From: Natronosalvus vescus
Lineage (GTDB): Archaea > Halobacteriota > Halobacteria > Halobacteriales > Natrialbaceae
Direction: 5' to 3'
DNA length: 64,000 bases
Assembly (NCBI RefSeq): GCF_023973145.1
Contig: NZ_CP099546.1
Coordinates: 3,658,001-3,722,000 of the forward strand
Part shown: positions 24,217-33,894 of the stretch, one piece after another
How positions within the stretch are numbered: position 1 is the first letter of the stretch
Layout of the letters: every line of letters begins with the position of its first letter
The notes under the pieces: model-generated
Databases searched by the model: none
Seen by the model: only the letters and a program-made list of their open reading frames with translations
Told to the model about the DNA's origin: nothing
Made by a program: the position numbers and the translations under genes

Positions 24217-25956
24217 ATGAGCGACGAGTGGGGACAGGAACGGAGTACAAACCGTCCCCTATCGAGACCGACTCGCGGGCAATCAGAGGTGATCGCCGTC
24301 GTCTTACTAATCGGATTCGTGACCGTCGGTGCTCTCGGTGTCGTCGCAGTTGGACACAGTGCGATGGGGCACCTGGAATCACAGAGTCACGACGAGGCCG
24401 CTACGCAGTCTCTCGAGAACGCGAAGGCTGAACTGGCGTCGATACAACCAGGGGAGGCCCGATCGCTGTCGTTCAGTGAATCAGTCGAGGACGATATCAC
24501 TGTAAAACCGGATGATGGTCATATGACGGTAACGCTGAACGGTGAATCATCCACGTATGCGCTCGGGACGATACAGTATGAGCGTGATGGCACCCATCTG
24601 GCATACCAGGGTGGTGGTGTGTGGGAATACGCAGATGGAACCAGTAGACTCGTTAGTGCACCAAATTTCGACGTGTTGATTTCTGAGTCTCAAGTGACAA
24701 ATATGCGGATGGAGGTCACCAGTCTGCAGGGAGTTGACCGGAGTGGGAGTGACCTCGCAATTCGTTCGACTGGCATGAATCAGAGTGCCCGCTCACTCCC
24801 GCATGAAGTGCCCCCAGGCCGGATGGAGATTGCAATCCAGTCATCGTACTACGAAGGTTGGGCAGCGTACTTCACTGATCAGGATAGAATCGAGATGAAC
24901 GATGGTGACGTCGGCAGTGTTTACGTCGATCATGAGAACGAGTACGTACGACTCGTCGTTGACGTTCCGTACGAGTACGATATCGACGCTGGCGTGACTT
25001 CGCCAGCGAGCGGCCAAGAGATTGAGATAAATAATAACATCAACATGACGGCGTACAACTCTGCTGAACCGGATAAGGAGATCGACGACATGCAGCTTCA
25101 ATTTGCAGATGACGTGACGATTAATCACAATACGCAGATTGAGGCCGATATTATGATTGACGGGGAGTTAACACTCGATCAGAACAACGCAGAAGTTTCT
25201 GGTGACGTCTATTGTCTAGACGGAACCACTGACTGTGTAAATATCAAAAAAGGATCACACTCCGGTTCGGTGTATTCCGATGACACCAATCTCGAGGTGC
25301 TGTCTTCGACCCTCGAGATCAACCGGTGGCAAGAGCGCATCACGGCCACGGAAAACGATAACGAACAGACCGATGCTATCGACGATGGGGAACTCACCGG
25401 CGATACAATCAAAACACCTGGTGAGTACTATCTCACGGAGATAGGGCCAGGAGACACACTCGAGGTTGACCTCGACGACGAAGGTGAGGTCGATATCCTC
25501 GTCGATGGGGACGTTTATTTTGATAATGAAGTGAAACTCGATAGCGTCAACGGCCATCAGGTGAACCTCTACATAACGGACGACGAGGACAGATCACTTA
25601 CGATACAGGATACGGTCAACAAATACAACAACACCAATGATGATTCGACGAATTTCTGGGTATTCGCACCTCCGGGAGCGGACATCTCGTTTGAAGAGGG
25701 CAATACAAAATTCGTAGGAGTGATCTACGCCGGAAATGATGCAGATGAACCACCGGCCAAAGTAACGTTCAACAATCAGATCGACTTCTACGGTGGACTC
25801 GTTGCTTCTGTCGAACACGTCGAACAAAACACGGATCTCCACTACGACGATGCATTGATCGAGGAGTCAGCCGGCGCTGGTGGTGACGGTGAGGATGACT
25901 CAAACACGACCTACCTTGAGCTGACGATCACTGATCTCGTCGTTGAGAACGAATAA
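24217..25956 (+). CDS. pilin-like signal surface protein with beta-rich C-terminus
   Basis: A 579-residue protein. After a 20-residue polar leader comes RGQSEVIAVVLLIGFVTVGALGVVAVG, an archaeal pilin-type hydrophobic N-terminus, so it is probably exported and processed by the prepilin peptidase or left anchored. The rest is acidic; from about 300 onward it shows strand repeats with N/D turns (EIEINNNINMTAYN, QIEADIMIDGELTLDQNN) like a bactofilin or beta-helix fold. It resembles haloarchaeal DUF7289-type proteins. The start at 24217 is preferred over an upstream ATG at 24112. Monocistronic between guaB and a convergent reductase. Confidence 0.75.
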   Translation: MSDEWGQERSTNRPLSRPTRGQSEVIAVVLLIGFVTVGALGVVAVGHSAMGHLESQSHDEAATQSLENAKAELASIQPGEARSLSFSESVEDDITVKPDDGHMTVTLNGESSTYALGTIQYERDGTHLAYQGGGVWEYADGTSRLVSAPNFDVLISESQVTNMRMEVTSLQGVDRSGSDLAIRSTGMNQSARSLPHEVPPGRMEIAIQSSYYEGWAAYFTDQDRIEMNDGDVGSVYVDHENEYVRLVVDVPYEYDIDAGVTSPASGQEIEINNNINMTAYNSAEPDKEIDDMQLQFADDVTINHNTQIEADIMIDGELTLDQNNAEVSGDVYCLDGTTDCVNIKKGSHSGSVYSDDTNLEVLSSTLEINRWQERITATENDNEQTDAIDDGELTGDTIKTPGEYYLTEIGPGDTLEVDLDDEGEVDILVDGDVYFDNEVKLDSVNGHQVNLYITDDEDRSLTIQDTVNKYNNTNDDSTNFWVFAPPGADISFEEGNTKFVGVIYAGNDADEPPAKVTFNNQIDFYGGLVASVEHVEQNTDLHYDDALIEESAGAGGDGEDDSNTTYLELTITDLVVENE

Positions 25957-26068
25957 CGACGTCACGAGCAATAGGCATCTCACATCGCAGAATCTTTCGA
26001 TCATCCGTTCTATGCGGCTACCAATCAAAATAGTCGGAAAACCGAATTCGTACCAGTTGCTGAGAGAG

Positions 26069-26935
26069 CTACTCGTCGGTGTGCCACGGCCCGAACTCCG
26101 GATCCACTTCTCGATGAACCTTTTCGAGTCCGTCCAGCATCTCTAGATCCCCACCATCCAACTCGAGGGCGAGTGACGACCAGTTGTCGGCGATGTGTTC
26201 CTCACTGGTCGCTTTCGGGATCGCCGTCACGCCCTTCGCCCGGAGCCAGGCGAGACTGACCTGGGCTTCGGTGACGTCGTGGGTCTCGGCAACGTGTTGT
26301 ATTTCGGGAACCTCGAACAGCGTTCCACGGGCGAGCGGCGAATACGCCACGAGTTCGATATCGTGCTCGTCACAGACGGCCCGAAGCTCCTCCTGGGGAA
26401 GCAACGGATGACACTCGACCTGATTGGCGAAGATGGGTGCGTCGAGCAGCTCGACGGCCTCCTCGATGTGTCGCGGTTCGAAGTTACTCACGCCGACGTT
26501 GTGAATCAACCCGTCGGCATACAACTCGTCGAAGGCAGCCAGCGTCTCCTCGGCATTGTAAGAGTCGACCGGCCAGTGGACGTACAGCAGGTCGACCGCG
26601 TCGACGCCGAGTTTCTCGAGACTCTCCCGGGTCGTCTCGAGGACGTCGTCGTAGCCGAGATTCGACGTGGCAACTTTCGTCGCGAGAAAGATATCCTCCC
26701 GGTCGACGGCCGCATCGGCGATCCCCTGTCCCACAAACGCCTCGTTGTCGTAGCCCTGGGCGGTATCGATGTGGCGATACCCCATTTCGAGGGCCGTTTT
26801 GACGCTCCGGGTACACTGATCGGGGTCGGTGTGCTGCCAGGTGCCGAGGCCGAGCATGGGCATTCCGTTTGCGCGTGGGCAGTCGCCAGCGGTAATGTCG
26901 TCGGCGGAGTCCATGTCTGGGTCATCGGACGACAA
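26069..26935 (-). CDS. aldo/keto reductase
   Basis: A 288-residue NADP-dependent oxidoreductase of the AKR superfamily. The catalytic tetrad is seen in order: Asp and Tyr in DTAQGYDNE (about 58-63), Lys in FLATKVA (about 84-88) and His in LLYVHWP (about 115-120). The cofactor-binding C-terminus is in GVTAIPKATSEEHIADN. Close to the 2,5-diketo-gluconate reductase type; the physiological substrate cannot be told. It converges on the pilin-like gene upstream in the window. Confidence 0.93.
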   Translation of the reverse strand: MSSDDPDMDSADDITAGDCPRANGMPMLGLGTWQHTDPDQCTRSVKTALEMGYRHIDTAQGYDNEAFVGQGIADAAVDREDIFLATKVATSNLGYDDVLETTRESLEKLGVDAVDLLYVHWPVDSYNAEETLAAFDELYADGLIHNVGVSNFEPRHIEEAVELLDAPIFANQVECHPLLPQEELRAVCDEHDIELVAYSPLARGTLFEVPEIQHVAETHDVTEAQVSLAWLRAKGVTAIPKATSEEHIADNWSSLALELDGGDLEMLDGLEKVHREVDPEFGPWHTDE

Positions 26936-27042
26936 CGGAAAAGCGTTCGGATTGTGGCGGTTACGGTCTCAAATAGCGTACTCGAGCCGAGTTGGTTCCC
27001 GATTTCCAGACCCCACAAGCGGCGTCGCACGCTGGCTGTGCG

Positions 27043-27783
27043 TCACTGATACATCCGTAACGGCTGCGCCTGCGTACTCTCTGCTTCGCCCATTTCGCGC
27101 ATACGCTGGGCGAACGCTTCCCGTTTCTCCCGGATCTCGGCCGCTCGGTTCAGCAACTCGCCCACGTCGACGTCGACATCCGCGATGGGACACACCCCAT
27201 CCTCGAGGAGAACGCTGGCTGCCTGTGGATCCGGGAACTGCGGGCTACACTCGACGACGAGACCGACCGAATCGCTGCCACGTTCGGTACTTCGGTTGAG
27301 CAATGCACCGGTCGGGCCGCTGACGACGCCGTCTTCCGGCGGAGTGCCGATCGAGTGGCCATCGAGAAGATCCCTGCCACCACCGGTCGCGATGCCAAAA
27401 ATTGACGGGTTGCCGTCGTGTTCGGCCGGGAGACCGCTCAAATACAACGGGGTTGCCTCGTGGCTGTCGATCCAGCTGGTCAAACAGTCGGCAACCGGTT
27501 CGAGCGCTTGCGCACCGATAGGGATGTCGCTCTGGAGCGCCAGCACGTCGTCGGGTTCGCTGACGTACAGCCGAACCGGTGGGTGGACGATCGGCTCCCC
27601 CTCGCGGTAGATGCCGACTTGCGGTAACCCGTCACAGTGGATGCTGGCGTAGTAACGCATATCGAGTTGATCGATCAGGTGGTCGGTCGCGATCTTTCCG
27701 ACCAGTCCGACGCCCGGGAAGCCTTCGACGAGTACCGGGTTCTCGAGGTCGGCCGCTCCATCCTGGAGACGGATCTGTGACAT
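27043..27783 (-). CDS. PAC2-family (proteasome assembly chaperone-like) protein
   Basis: A 246-residue protein. Its N-terminus (ENPVLVEGFPGVGLVGKIATDHLIDQL) and GLPQVGIYREGEPIVHPPVRLYVSE pattern are typical of archaeal PAC2 homologues. The C-terminus is charged and helical. Archaeal PAC2 proteins are thought to relate to the eukaryotic proteasome assembly chaperones, but archaeal function is unproven. It is divergent from the methyltransferase gene at 27910, so both may share promoter DNA at 27784-27909. Confidence 0.88.
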   Translation of the reverse strand: MSQIRLQDGAADLENPVLVEGFPGVGLVGKIATDHLIDQLDMRYYASIHCDGLPQVGIYREGEPIVHPPVRLYVSEPDDVLALQSDIPIGAQALEPVADCLTSWIDSHEATPLYLSGLPAEHDGNPSIFGIATGGGRDLLDGHSIGTPPEDGVVSGPTGALLNRSTERGSDSVGLVVECSPQFPDPQAASVLLEDGVCPIADVDVDVGELLNRAAEIREKREAFAQRMREMGEAESTQAQPLRMYQ

Positions 27784-27909
27784 GGGTTACGTGACTCTCC
27801 CCGGTGACTTAAAACCGGCTCCGGATCCAGATTCGGCGCCCGTTCAGTGTTCAGTGAACGAGCCGACGGGTCGAAACCGACAAACGCCTCCGCTACAAAT
27901 GCCGCGCTA

Positions 27910-28818
27910 ATGGAGCCACTCGAGCGGTACCGACCGATCATTGACGACTTCGATGCGTTTCGCGCCGCCTGCGAGCGCCCGCTTGGAATCGTCGTGCGCG
28001 CGAACTCGATCAAAGCGACCCCCGAACGGGTGATGGCGACGCTCGACGAGGACGATATCGAATACGAACAGGCTGACTGGAACCCCCGTGTCTTCCGTCT
28101 CGAGACGGACGCTCCCGGCTCGACGTGGGCGTCGTTCCACGGGTTCATCCACACCCAGGAAGAGGTCTCGTCGGTTCCACCGGTCGTTCTGGCTCCCGAG
28201 CCGGGCGAGTGCGTGTTCGACGCCTGTGCGGCACCTGGTGGGAAGGCCACCCAGTTAGCAGCGCTGATGGACGACCAGGGAACCGTCGTCGCGAACGATA
28301 GCAATCTCGGCCGACTATCTGCCCTGCGGTTCAACGCCGAACGACTCGGCGTCACCGCACTCGCCGTCACCAACCAGGACGCCCGGAACTTCTCGCTCAA
28401 GCCCCTGGAACTCGAGGCGTTCGATCACGCCCTCGTCGATGCACCCTGTTCGTGTGAAGGGACGATTCGAAAGAATCCCACGACGCTCGAGCAGTGGACC
28501 GAAGACCACGTCCACTCCGTTGCCGGCATCCAGAAGGGGATTCTCCGCCGGGCGATCCAGGCCACCCGCCCGGGTGGTACCGTCGTCTACTCTACGTGTA
28601 CGTTCGCTCCCGAGGAAAACGAGGCCGTCGTCCAGCACGCCCTCGAGACCGAAGACTGCCGTGTCGTCGATATCGACCTCCCGCTCGAATCCTCGCCCGG
28701 TATCACCGAGTGGCACGACGAGACGTACGATTCGACCCTCGAGAAGGCGATCCGGATCTATCCGCACCACAACGACACCGGCGGGTTCTTCGTCGCGAAA
28801 CTGGAGGTGACGGCCTGA
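27910..28818 (+). CDS. RNA (cytosine-5) methyltransferase, NOL1/NOP2/Sun family
   Basis: A 302-residue SAM-dependent enzyme. The SAM loop DACAAPGGKATQLA (about 106-119), DAPCSCEGTIRKNP with the release Cys, and the catalytic STCTFAPEENEAVV Cys are all present. The start at MEPLERYRPIID is preferred over an in-frame upstream ATG at 27847. Family members modify rRNA or tRNA cytosines; the exact target is not deducible. The stop overlaps the next ATG by one base, and that gene carries a PUA-like domain that may help bind RNA. Confidence 0.92.
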   Translation: MEPLERYRPIIDDFDAFRAACERPLGIVVRANSIKATPERVMATLDEDDIEYEQADWNPRVFRLETDAPGSTWASFHGFIHTQEEVSSVPPVVLAPEPGECVFDACAAPGGKATQLAALMDDQGTVVANDSNLGRLSALRFNAERLGVTALAVTNQDARNFSLKPLELEAFDHALVDAPCSCEGTIRKNPTTLEQWTEDHVHSVAGIQKGILRRAIQATRPGGTVVYSTCTFAPEENEAVVQHALETEDCRVVDIDLPLESSPGITEWHDETYDSTLEKAIRIYPHHNDTGGFFVAKLEVTA

Positions 28819-29336
28819 TGGGAGCCGACGACCTCGAGGAGAACGTCGGTCAGCGATTCGACCGGTTGCCGGCAACGGCCGACGACCGAGCCGTCGAGGG
28901 ACGAGCAACGCGCGAGGAAGTAGTTACGTACTTCCACGATCGGTTTGGGATTTCACCAGCCGTGTTCGAACCGTACACGTTCTGGGAGAAGGGGGCTGGA
29001 AAGATCTGGGTCTACGGCGGCGAAAGCCCATCGCCGGCACGGATCGAAGCGCTGGGGATGACCTGCCTGCGAACGCGACAGGAACACTGGAAGCCGACGA
29101 CAGACGTCGTACAGCGCTTTGGCCGGCACGCAACGGCCTGTGTGATCGAACTGTCCCGGGAGCAGGCAACCCGATTTGCCGCTGGCGAGGATCAATCGCT
29201 CGAGTGGGACGGCGACTGGGGCTATCTCATCGCGGCTCACGAAATCGATGGCGACCGCGAGCCGATCGGCGTCGGTCTCTACCTCCACGGTGAGCTTCGC
29301 TCGATGGTGCCGAAGGGACGACAGCGGTCGATGTGA
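28818..29336 (+). CDS. PUA-like protein coupled to the RNA methyltransferase
   Basis: A 172-residue protein whose ATG shares one base with the methyltransferase stop. It ends with a compact domain (GYLIAAHEIDGDREPIGVGLYLHGELRSMVPKGRQ) like the PUA-type C-terminal domain of NSUN enzymes (compare DUF7122). In other archaea methyltransferase and RNA-binding domain are one polypeptide, so here the function appears split over two coupled genes. RNA substrate recognition is the inferred role. Confidence 0.82.
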   Translation: MGADDLEENVGQRFDRLPATADDRAVEGRATREEVVTYFHDRFGISPAVFEPYTFWEKGAGKIWVYGGESPSPARIEALGMTCLRTRQEHWKPTTDVVQRFGRHATACVIELSREQATRFAAGEDQSLEWDGDWGYLIAAHEIDGDREPIGVGLYLHGELRSMVPKGRQRSM

Positions 29337-29566
29337 GAACGGATCGATCTTCGTGTGTACTGGCCAGTGGCTCGTAAAAACCGCCACCTGATCGGGCGAG
29401 TCGTGTCGAGTGCGATCGACAAATACCGTCCCTGACGTGGTAACGAACCACTGTATCGCTTGCAATCCCTGCTTACGCACACACAGTCAATCACTAAGCG
29501 AGTCCCCTGATCCAAAGCACTTTGGAGGAACCCTTGTGGCAATACGGTTCCGATCTTGAGGTACCG

Positions 29567-29935
29567 ATGGCACGTAGAAACTCGCTCCCTGAAGAAACCG
29601 TCCACAAGCTGCTCTCGAATCCCCAGCGTCGCCGTTTGCTGACTTTTCTCTCTGAACGGCGAACCGCGACCGTCGACGAACTTAGCCGTCATCTCGCGTC
29701 GGCGGAACATCGAGACAATCCCACCACCGACGAAGAAGACGCCCGCCGTCGAGCCTCGGTCGCACTCGTTCATACCCACATTCCGTTGCTCGAGGATCAC
29801 GACGTCGTCGAGTACAACCCCGAACGCGGTGAGGTCGCCCTCATGGATGTGTTCGACGAACTCAGCCACTATATGCAGACGTCAGCAGATGCCGATACCA
29901 CGTCACTTCTTCACCGATTCGTACCGGGACAGTGA
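29567..29935 (+). CDS. DUF7344-type winged-helix regulator
   Basis: A 122-residue protein. Residues 5-45 (LPEETVHKLLSNPQRRRLLTFLSERRTATVDELSRHL) begin a winged helix, and EDHDVVEYNPERGEVAL forms the wing. This is the haloarchaeal DUF7344 pattern, generally treated as transcription regulators. Start at 29567 (MARRNSLPEE) rather than the in-frame ATG at 29522. No clear target; it sits divergent to no neighbour and alone. Confidence 0.75.
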   Translation: MARRNSLPEETVHKLLSNPQRRRLLTFLSERRTATVDELSRHLASAEHRDNPTTDEEDARRRASVALVHTHIPLLEDHDVVEYNPERGEVALMDVFDELSHYMQTSADADTTSLLHRFVPGQ

Positions 29936-30092
29936 ACTAAAGTAGCCACTGCACGTCACTGACACCCGATCGCAAACCGAGTAGTAGTGTGCACATCGTT
30001 TCAGTTGGTGCTACAATTGAGCAATCGCAGCTACTGAACTTCGGACGACAACGTCGACAGTCGACTTTCGATCGAAGTCGGGCTCGAGACGC

Positions 30093-30545
30093 TCAGCTAA
30101 CCTCGTCAGGTAATCGAACGACCGACAGCCAGAACAGCTCGAGGGTCTGAATCGTCTCGATAAACTCGTTCGGGTCGACCGGTTTCGTCAGGTAGGCGTT
30201 CGCGTGCAGTTTGTACGATCGAATCATGTCCTCGTGACTTTCAGAACTGGTGAGGACGATCACGGGAATCGTCTTGAGGGCAGGATCCGATTTGAGTTCG
30301 TCGAGGACGACGTCGCCGTTTTTCCGGGGTAAGTTGAGGTCGAGCAAAACGAGATCTGGCCGAGGCGCATCTTCGTATTCACCACGCTGATGACAGAAAT
30401 CGAGTGCTTCGACACCATCTCTGGTAACGTGGAGTGTATTGCTAATTCGTCCGTCCTTGAACGCCTCTTGTGTGAGCCGAACGTCACCAGGGTTGTCCTC
30501 GACGAGGAGAATATTGATCGGGTCGATATCGTCGGCCACACTCAT
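30093..30545 (-). CDS. response regulator receiver protein
   Basis: A 150-residue single-domain CheY-like receiver. Acidic pocket residues in VEDNPG, the phospho-acceptor Asp in LVLLDLNLPRKNG (about 66), a conserved Thr/Ser in VIVLTSSE, and Lys in YLTKPVD are present. There is no output domain, so it must signal through protein contact. Its ATG overlaps the stop of the sensor kinase by 4 bases, showing that the two are one two-component system. Confidence 0.93.
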   Translation of the reverse strand: MSVADDIDPINILLVEDNPGDVRLTQEAFKDGRISNTLHVTRDGVEALDFCHQRGEYEDAPRPDLVLLDLNLPRKNGDVVLDELKSDPALKTIPVIVLTSSESHEDMIRSYKLHANAYLTKPVDPNEFIETIQTLELFWLSVVRLPDEVS

Positions 30546-31708
30546 TGGTTAGTGTCTGTAGGCAAGGTAAATGAAAATATCGACCCGGCGCCCATCTCGG
30601 ACTCGACCCATATCTCACCGTTGTGGCGTTCGACGATCCGTTCACAGAGAGCTAACCCGATTCCAGTTCCCGAGGAGGCATCCGCGGGGGCTGCTCGCTC
30701 GAACACGTTGAAGATCCGATCCTGACTCTCCGAATCGATCCCGATCCCCTCATCACGAACGGACAGCGTCCATTCCGACCCGTTTTGCTCGGCTGAAACG
30801 TGTACGCGAGGACGATCGTTGCCGCTGTATTCAATCGCGTTCGAAAGGAGGTTCTGAAAGACCTGTCGCAGTTGGCGCTCATCGCCGGTGACTGTCGGCA
30901 GTGCCGACGTCGTAATTTCGGCCTCCGATTCGTCGATTTTCACCTGTAGATCCGTTCGTACCGCCTCGAGAACTATCTCCAGGTCGACAGGTTCGAATTC
31001 ACTCCCCTGTGTCTGTACCCGGGAGTACTGCAGGAGGGTATCGATCATCGACCGCATCCGATCGGCACCGTCGATGGCAAACTCGAGGAACTCTTCGCCA
31101 TCTTCGTCGAGTTCTTCGCTATATCGTTGCTCCAGCAACTTGAGATAGCTCGAGATCATCCGAAGCGGCTCCTGTAAATCGTGTGAGGCTGCGTACGCGA
31201 ACTGCTCCAGCCGTTCGTTCGACGTCTCGAGTTCGGCGACGGTCTGTTCGAGTTCCACCTGGGTTTCCTCGAGGGCTCGATTTTGCCGTTCGAGAGCCAG
31301 TGCCCGGGTCTTTGCCTCACCATCGTAGATGCCGATGCCGAGACCAGCAGTGCTGGCGAGGGCAGTCAAGATCGAGATCGTCACCGTGCTGTCGACGACG
31401 ACGCCAGGCTGCAGACTGTACAGGCTGAGAACTCCGGCCATTACGGCAAAACCGCCGAGACACCAGGCCGCGATGGTCGAATAAAACGTAGGATCGATAT
31501 CGGATTCGGGAAGCCGGTACCCGAAATAGAACAGGACAAAACCGGGGCCACCAACCAGACTCGCCAGGATAAGAATACTCGCAGCTGGGTCACCAGTGGC
31601 GCTCTGAAAGAGAATTCGACCGACAGCGAGCGCCATGTACAGCATTCCGAGGAGTACAATGACGCGTCTTCCGCCGACGGTAGCGATGAAGCGGTTCCAG
31701 ACTGGCAC
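30542..31708 (-). CDS. membrane sensor histidine kinase
   Basis: A 388-residue kinase. Four hydrophobic segments fill residues 12-130 (among them VIVLLGMLYMALAVGRIL). A coiled linker leads to HisKA with the phosphorylated His in FAYAASHDLQEPLRM, followed by HATPase with N box NAIEYSG, G1 VRDEGIGID and G2 GTGIGLALCE. No extracellular sensor domain is visible, so the membrane part itself or the coiled linker senses the signal. It overlaps the response regulator gene by 4 bases. Confidence 0.93.
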   Translation of the reverse strand: MPVWNRFIATVGGRRVIVLLGMLYMALAVGRILFQSATGDPAASILILASLVGGPGFVLFYFGYRLPESDIDPTFYSTIAAWCLGGFAVMAGVLSLYSLQPGVVVDSTVTISILTALASTAGLGIGIYDGEAKTRALALERQNRALEETQVELEQTVAELETSNERLEQFAYAASHDLQEPLRMISSYLKLLEQRYSEELDEDGEEFLEFAIDGADRMRSMIDTLLQYSRVQTQGSEFEPVDLEIVLEAVRTDLQVKIDESEAEITTSALPTVTGDERQLRQVFQNLLSNAIEYSGNDRPRVHVSAEQNGSEWTLSVRDEGIGIDSESQDRIFNVFERAAPADASSGTGIGLALCERIVERHNGEIWVESEMGAGSIFSFTLPTDTNQ

Positions 31709-32104
31709 TACATTCGTGGACGAGAGTCACTCCCATGAGAGTTGTGTTCTCGTTTCTTGTCCAGAAGAGATAATTGATCTCCGTTACGTTGCGGGTTGGA
31801 AACGGTGTTGATACACTAACCGAGACAGTTAGCGTTCGGCAACGTCTCACAGCCATCGCACCCGTCGTGTCTCTCCACCAGTACAGTGATACGAGATGGT
31901 CATCTGCACCCTCGCTCGAATCGCCCGTGGGAACGCACTACGAGCGATACCGCTCGAGACGTGTTGGCGTCACAAGCAAAATAGACACACCGTCTCTTAG
32001 CGGACGTGTGACCCTCGTGGAGTGTAGTTATGAACCGATTGACTCGGAGAGCCTGTCGGTATCGATCGTTCCTCGCCCCGGTCAGTTAAGGCCGTCTCCG
32101 TCGT
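31709..32104. other. intergenic region, no gene seen
   Basis: About 400 bases between divergently oriented genes. It should contain promoters for the kinase operon (leftward) and for the membrane protein at 32105 (rightward). Frames running through it lack a start and normal composition. Confidence 0.6.
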
Positions 32105-32695
32105 ATGGTGAGTTCCGCTATGACTCTTCCCGATCACCTTCGGCGGCTCCGTTCGCGGACTGCTCCGGATACAACCGAACGGGCGACGGACTCGGCCGCC
32201 CCAGCACGTCGTACCGATGTCGTCGATGCAGTGGCTCGTGGTATGCAGGCAGGGTTCGTCGCAACGCTCATCATGACCGCGTTTCGCCTCCCGATCATGC
32301 GTTCGTTGCCTCCATCGGCAAACTTCTGGTCGCAGTACGTCACCGGCGACGATCCGGACGATCACGTCATCGTCGGCCTCGCGTTGCACCTCGGATACGG
32401 GATACAGGCGGGGGCGCTCTTTGGCGCTCTGTTCGCGCTCCACGACGCCGAACGGTCCATCGAACCCGAACAACGCGGTCTCGTCTGGGGTTCGGTGTAC
32501 GGAATGGCACTCTCGGCGTTCGGCTCGCAGATTATGCTCAAACGGCTCCTCGGTATCGAACTCGATGCCGACGAACTCGCGCTCTTTCACGCCGGGCACC
32601 TGGTTTATGGACTCTCGCTCGGTGCGTGGGTTGGGTCGCGTACCGAAGGGGTCGATGACCCCGAAGCGGAGTACGAGTACGGCGACGGAAACTGA
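32105..32695 (+). CDS. membrane protein with YagU/DUF1440-like features
   Basis: A 196-residue protein with a hydrophilic start and helices at about 46-62, 89-114, 126-141 and 158-174. The pattern ARGMQAGFVATLIMTAFRLP and LGYGIQAGALFGALFALHD is like small membrane proteins of the YagU/DUF6789 type. Function unknown. The ATG at 32120 is an alternative start. Confidence 0.7.
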   Translation: MVSSAMTLPDHLRRLRSRTAPDTTERATDSAAPARRTDVVDAVARGMQAGFVATLIMTAFRLPIMRSLPPSANFWSQYVTGDDPDDHVIVGLALHLGYGIQAGALFGALFALHDAERSIEPEQRGLVWGSVYGMALSAFGSQIMLKRLLGIELDADELALFHAGHLVYGLSLGAWVGSRTEGVDDPEAEYEYGDGN

Positions 32696-32809
32696 AGGGG
32701 ACGAAGAGTGGTTCGTCGCCCGATCGAAGCTCGAGTACCGGACTCTCGAGACGGTAACAGTCGACGTTTGAGCCAAAACCGTCGTTCACGACGTTGTTTA
32801 CCACAAAAG

Positions 32810-32884
32810 TGCTCCGTCTGGGATTTGAACCCAGGTCATCGGCTCGAAAGGCCGAAATGATTGGCCGGACTACACCAACGGAGC
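32810..32884 (-). tRNA. tRNA-Glu (UUC anticodon)
   Basis: On the minus strand: acceptor GCTCCGT pairing with ACGGAGC, anticodon stem TCGGC/GCCGA around the loop CTTTCGA (anticodon TTC), T-loop TTCAAAT and discriminator A. 75 nucleotides, no intron and no encoded CCA. Confidence 0.95.
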
Positions 32885-33049
32885 TAGCTGCACCCGTTGC
32901 TTTCCCGGGGCTAGTAAAAAGCGTTCCGTTCCGCGACGAGGGTGATAGCTCGTACCGTACCGATCCGTCGGTCGAGACTGCGAACGCTCGACAGTGGGAC
33001 ACTCGCCGTCTTCTCAACGTTTTTGCTCACAGCCCACGAGCACGTTGAT

Positions 33050-33787
33050 ATGAAGTCCATCAGATTCCGCGATCCGGCCGGAGCAATACGCACTGGGCGC
33101 CTCGAAAGAGGTACCGTCCACTTCGCTAACGAGAGCTATCCCTTCGACAGCGACGACATCGAAATCTTGCCGCCATGTGAACCGTCGAAGGTAGTCTGTA
33201 TCGGCCGGAACTACGCCGATCACGCCGCGGAGATGGATTCGGACGTCCCCGACCGCCCGTTGCTCTTTCTCAAACCACCGAACACGCTTGCCGCCCACGG
33301 CGACACCATCAGCGTGCCGGCCGGGAAAGCTCGAATCGACTACGAGGCCGAACTCGGCGTCGTCATCGGCAGGCAGTGTCGCCACGTATCGGAAGCTGAT
33401 GCCATGAACGTCGTCGCCGGTTTTACCTGCGTGAACGACCTCTCGAACCGGGACGACCAGCGCCAGGAACAGAACTGGGTTCGTGGAAAGGCGTTCGACG
33501 GTGCCGCTCCAATTGGCCCGGTGCTCGCCTCCCCCGGGGACGTTCCCACCGACGCCTTCGTCCGCTCGCGCGTCAACGGCGAACTGAAACAGGATGGCTC
33601 GCGCTCACAGCTCATCTTCTCCATCCCCGAACTCATCGCGGAGATCACGACCTACCTCACCCTCGAGCCCGGCGACGTAATCGCGACCGGGACTCCGGAG
33701 GGCGTCGGCCCGCTCGAGGACGGCGATAACGTCGAAATCGAGGTCGAGGGAGTCGGCACGCTCGAGCATTCGGTTCGGATGCCCTGA
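33050..33787 (+). CDS. fumarylacetoacetate hydrolase-family protein
   Basis: A 245-residue enzyme of the FAH superfamily, which handles beta-diketo or hydroxymuconate-type acids in aromatic catabolism. Signature parts are KVVCIGRNYADHAAEM, LFLKPPNTL, the metal ligands in DYEAELGVVIG, and the GDVIATGTPEGVG loop. The start at MKSIRFRDPAG (33050) is chosen over the upstream frame. A TATA-like element is likely before 33050. The substrate cannot be told from sequence. Confidence 0.9.
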   Translation: MKSIRFRDPAGAIRTGRLERGTVHFANESYPFDSDDIEILPPCEPSKVVCIGRNYADHAAEMDSDVPDRPLLFLKPPNTLAAHGDTISVPAGKARIDYEAELGVVIGRQCRHVSEADAMNVVAGFTCVNDLSNRDDQRQEQNWVRGKAFDGAAPIGPVLASPGDVPTDAFVRSRVNGELKQDGSRSQLIFSIPELIAEITTYLTLEPGDVIATGTPEGVGPLEDGDNVEIEVEGVGTLEHSVRMP

Positions 33788-33894
33788 GTCGGCCTGTCGT
33801 CGTTCATGTGGTCGCCTGTGTCACACTCACCAGTACGCACACCGTTACAACAGCCCGTACGAACGCCAGCACGCCGGACTGACTGGAAAAACGA

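Noticed and set aside
22844-24382. 512-codon open frame antisense to guaB
   Set aside because: Mirror of a GC-rich coding strand; basic and Val/Arg-rich with no motifs, while guaB is clear.
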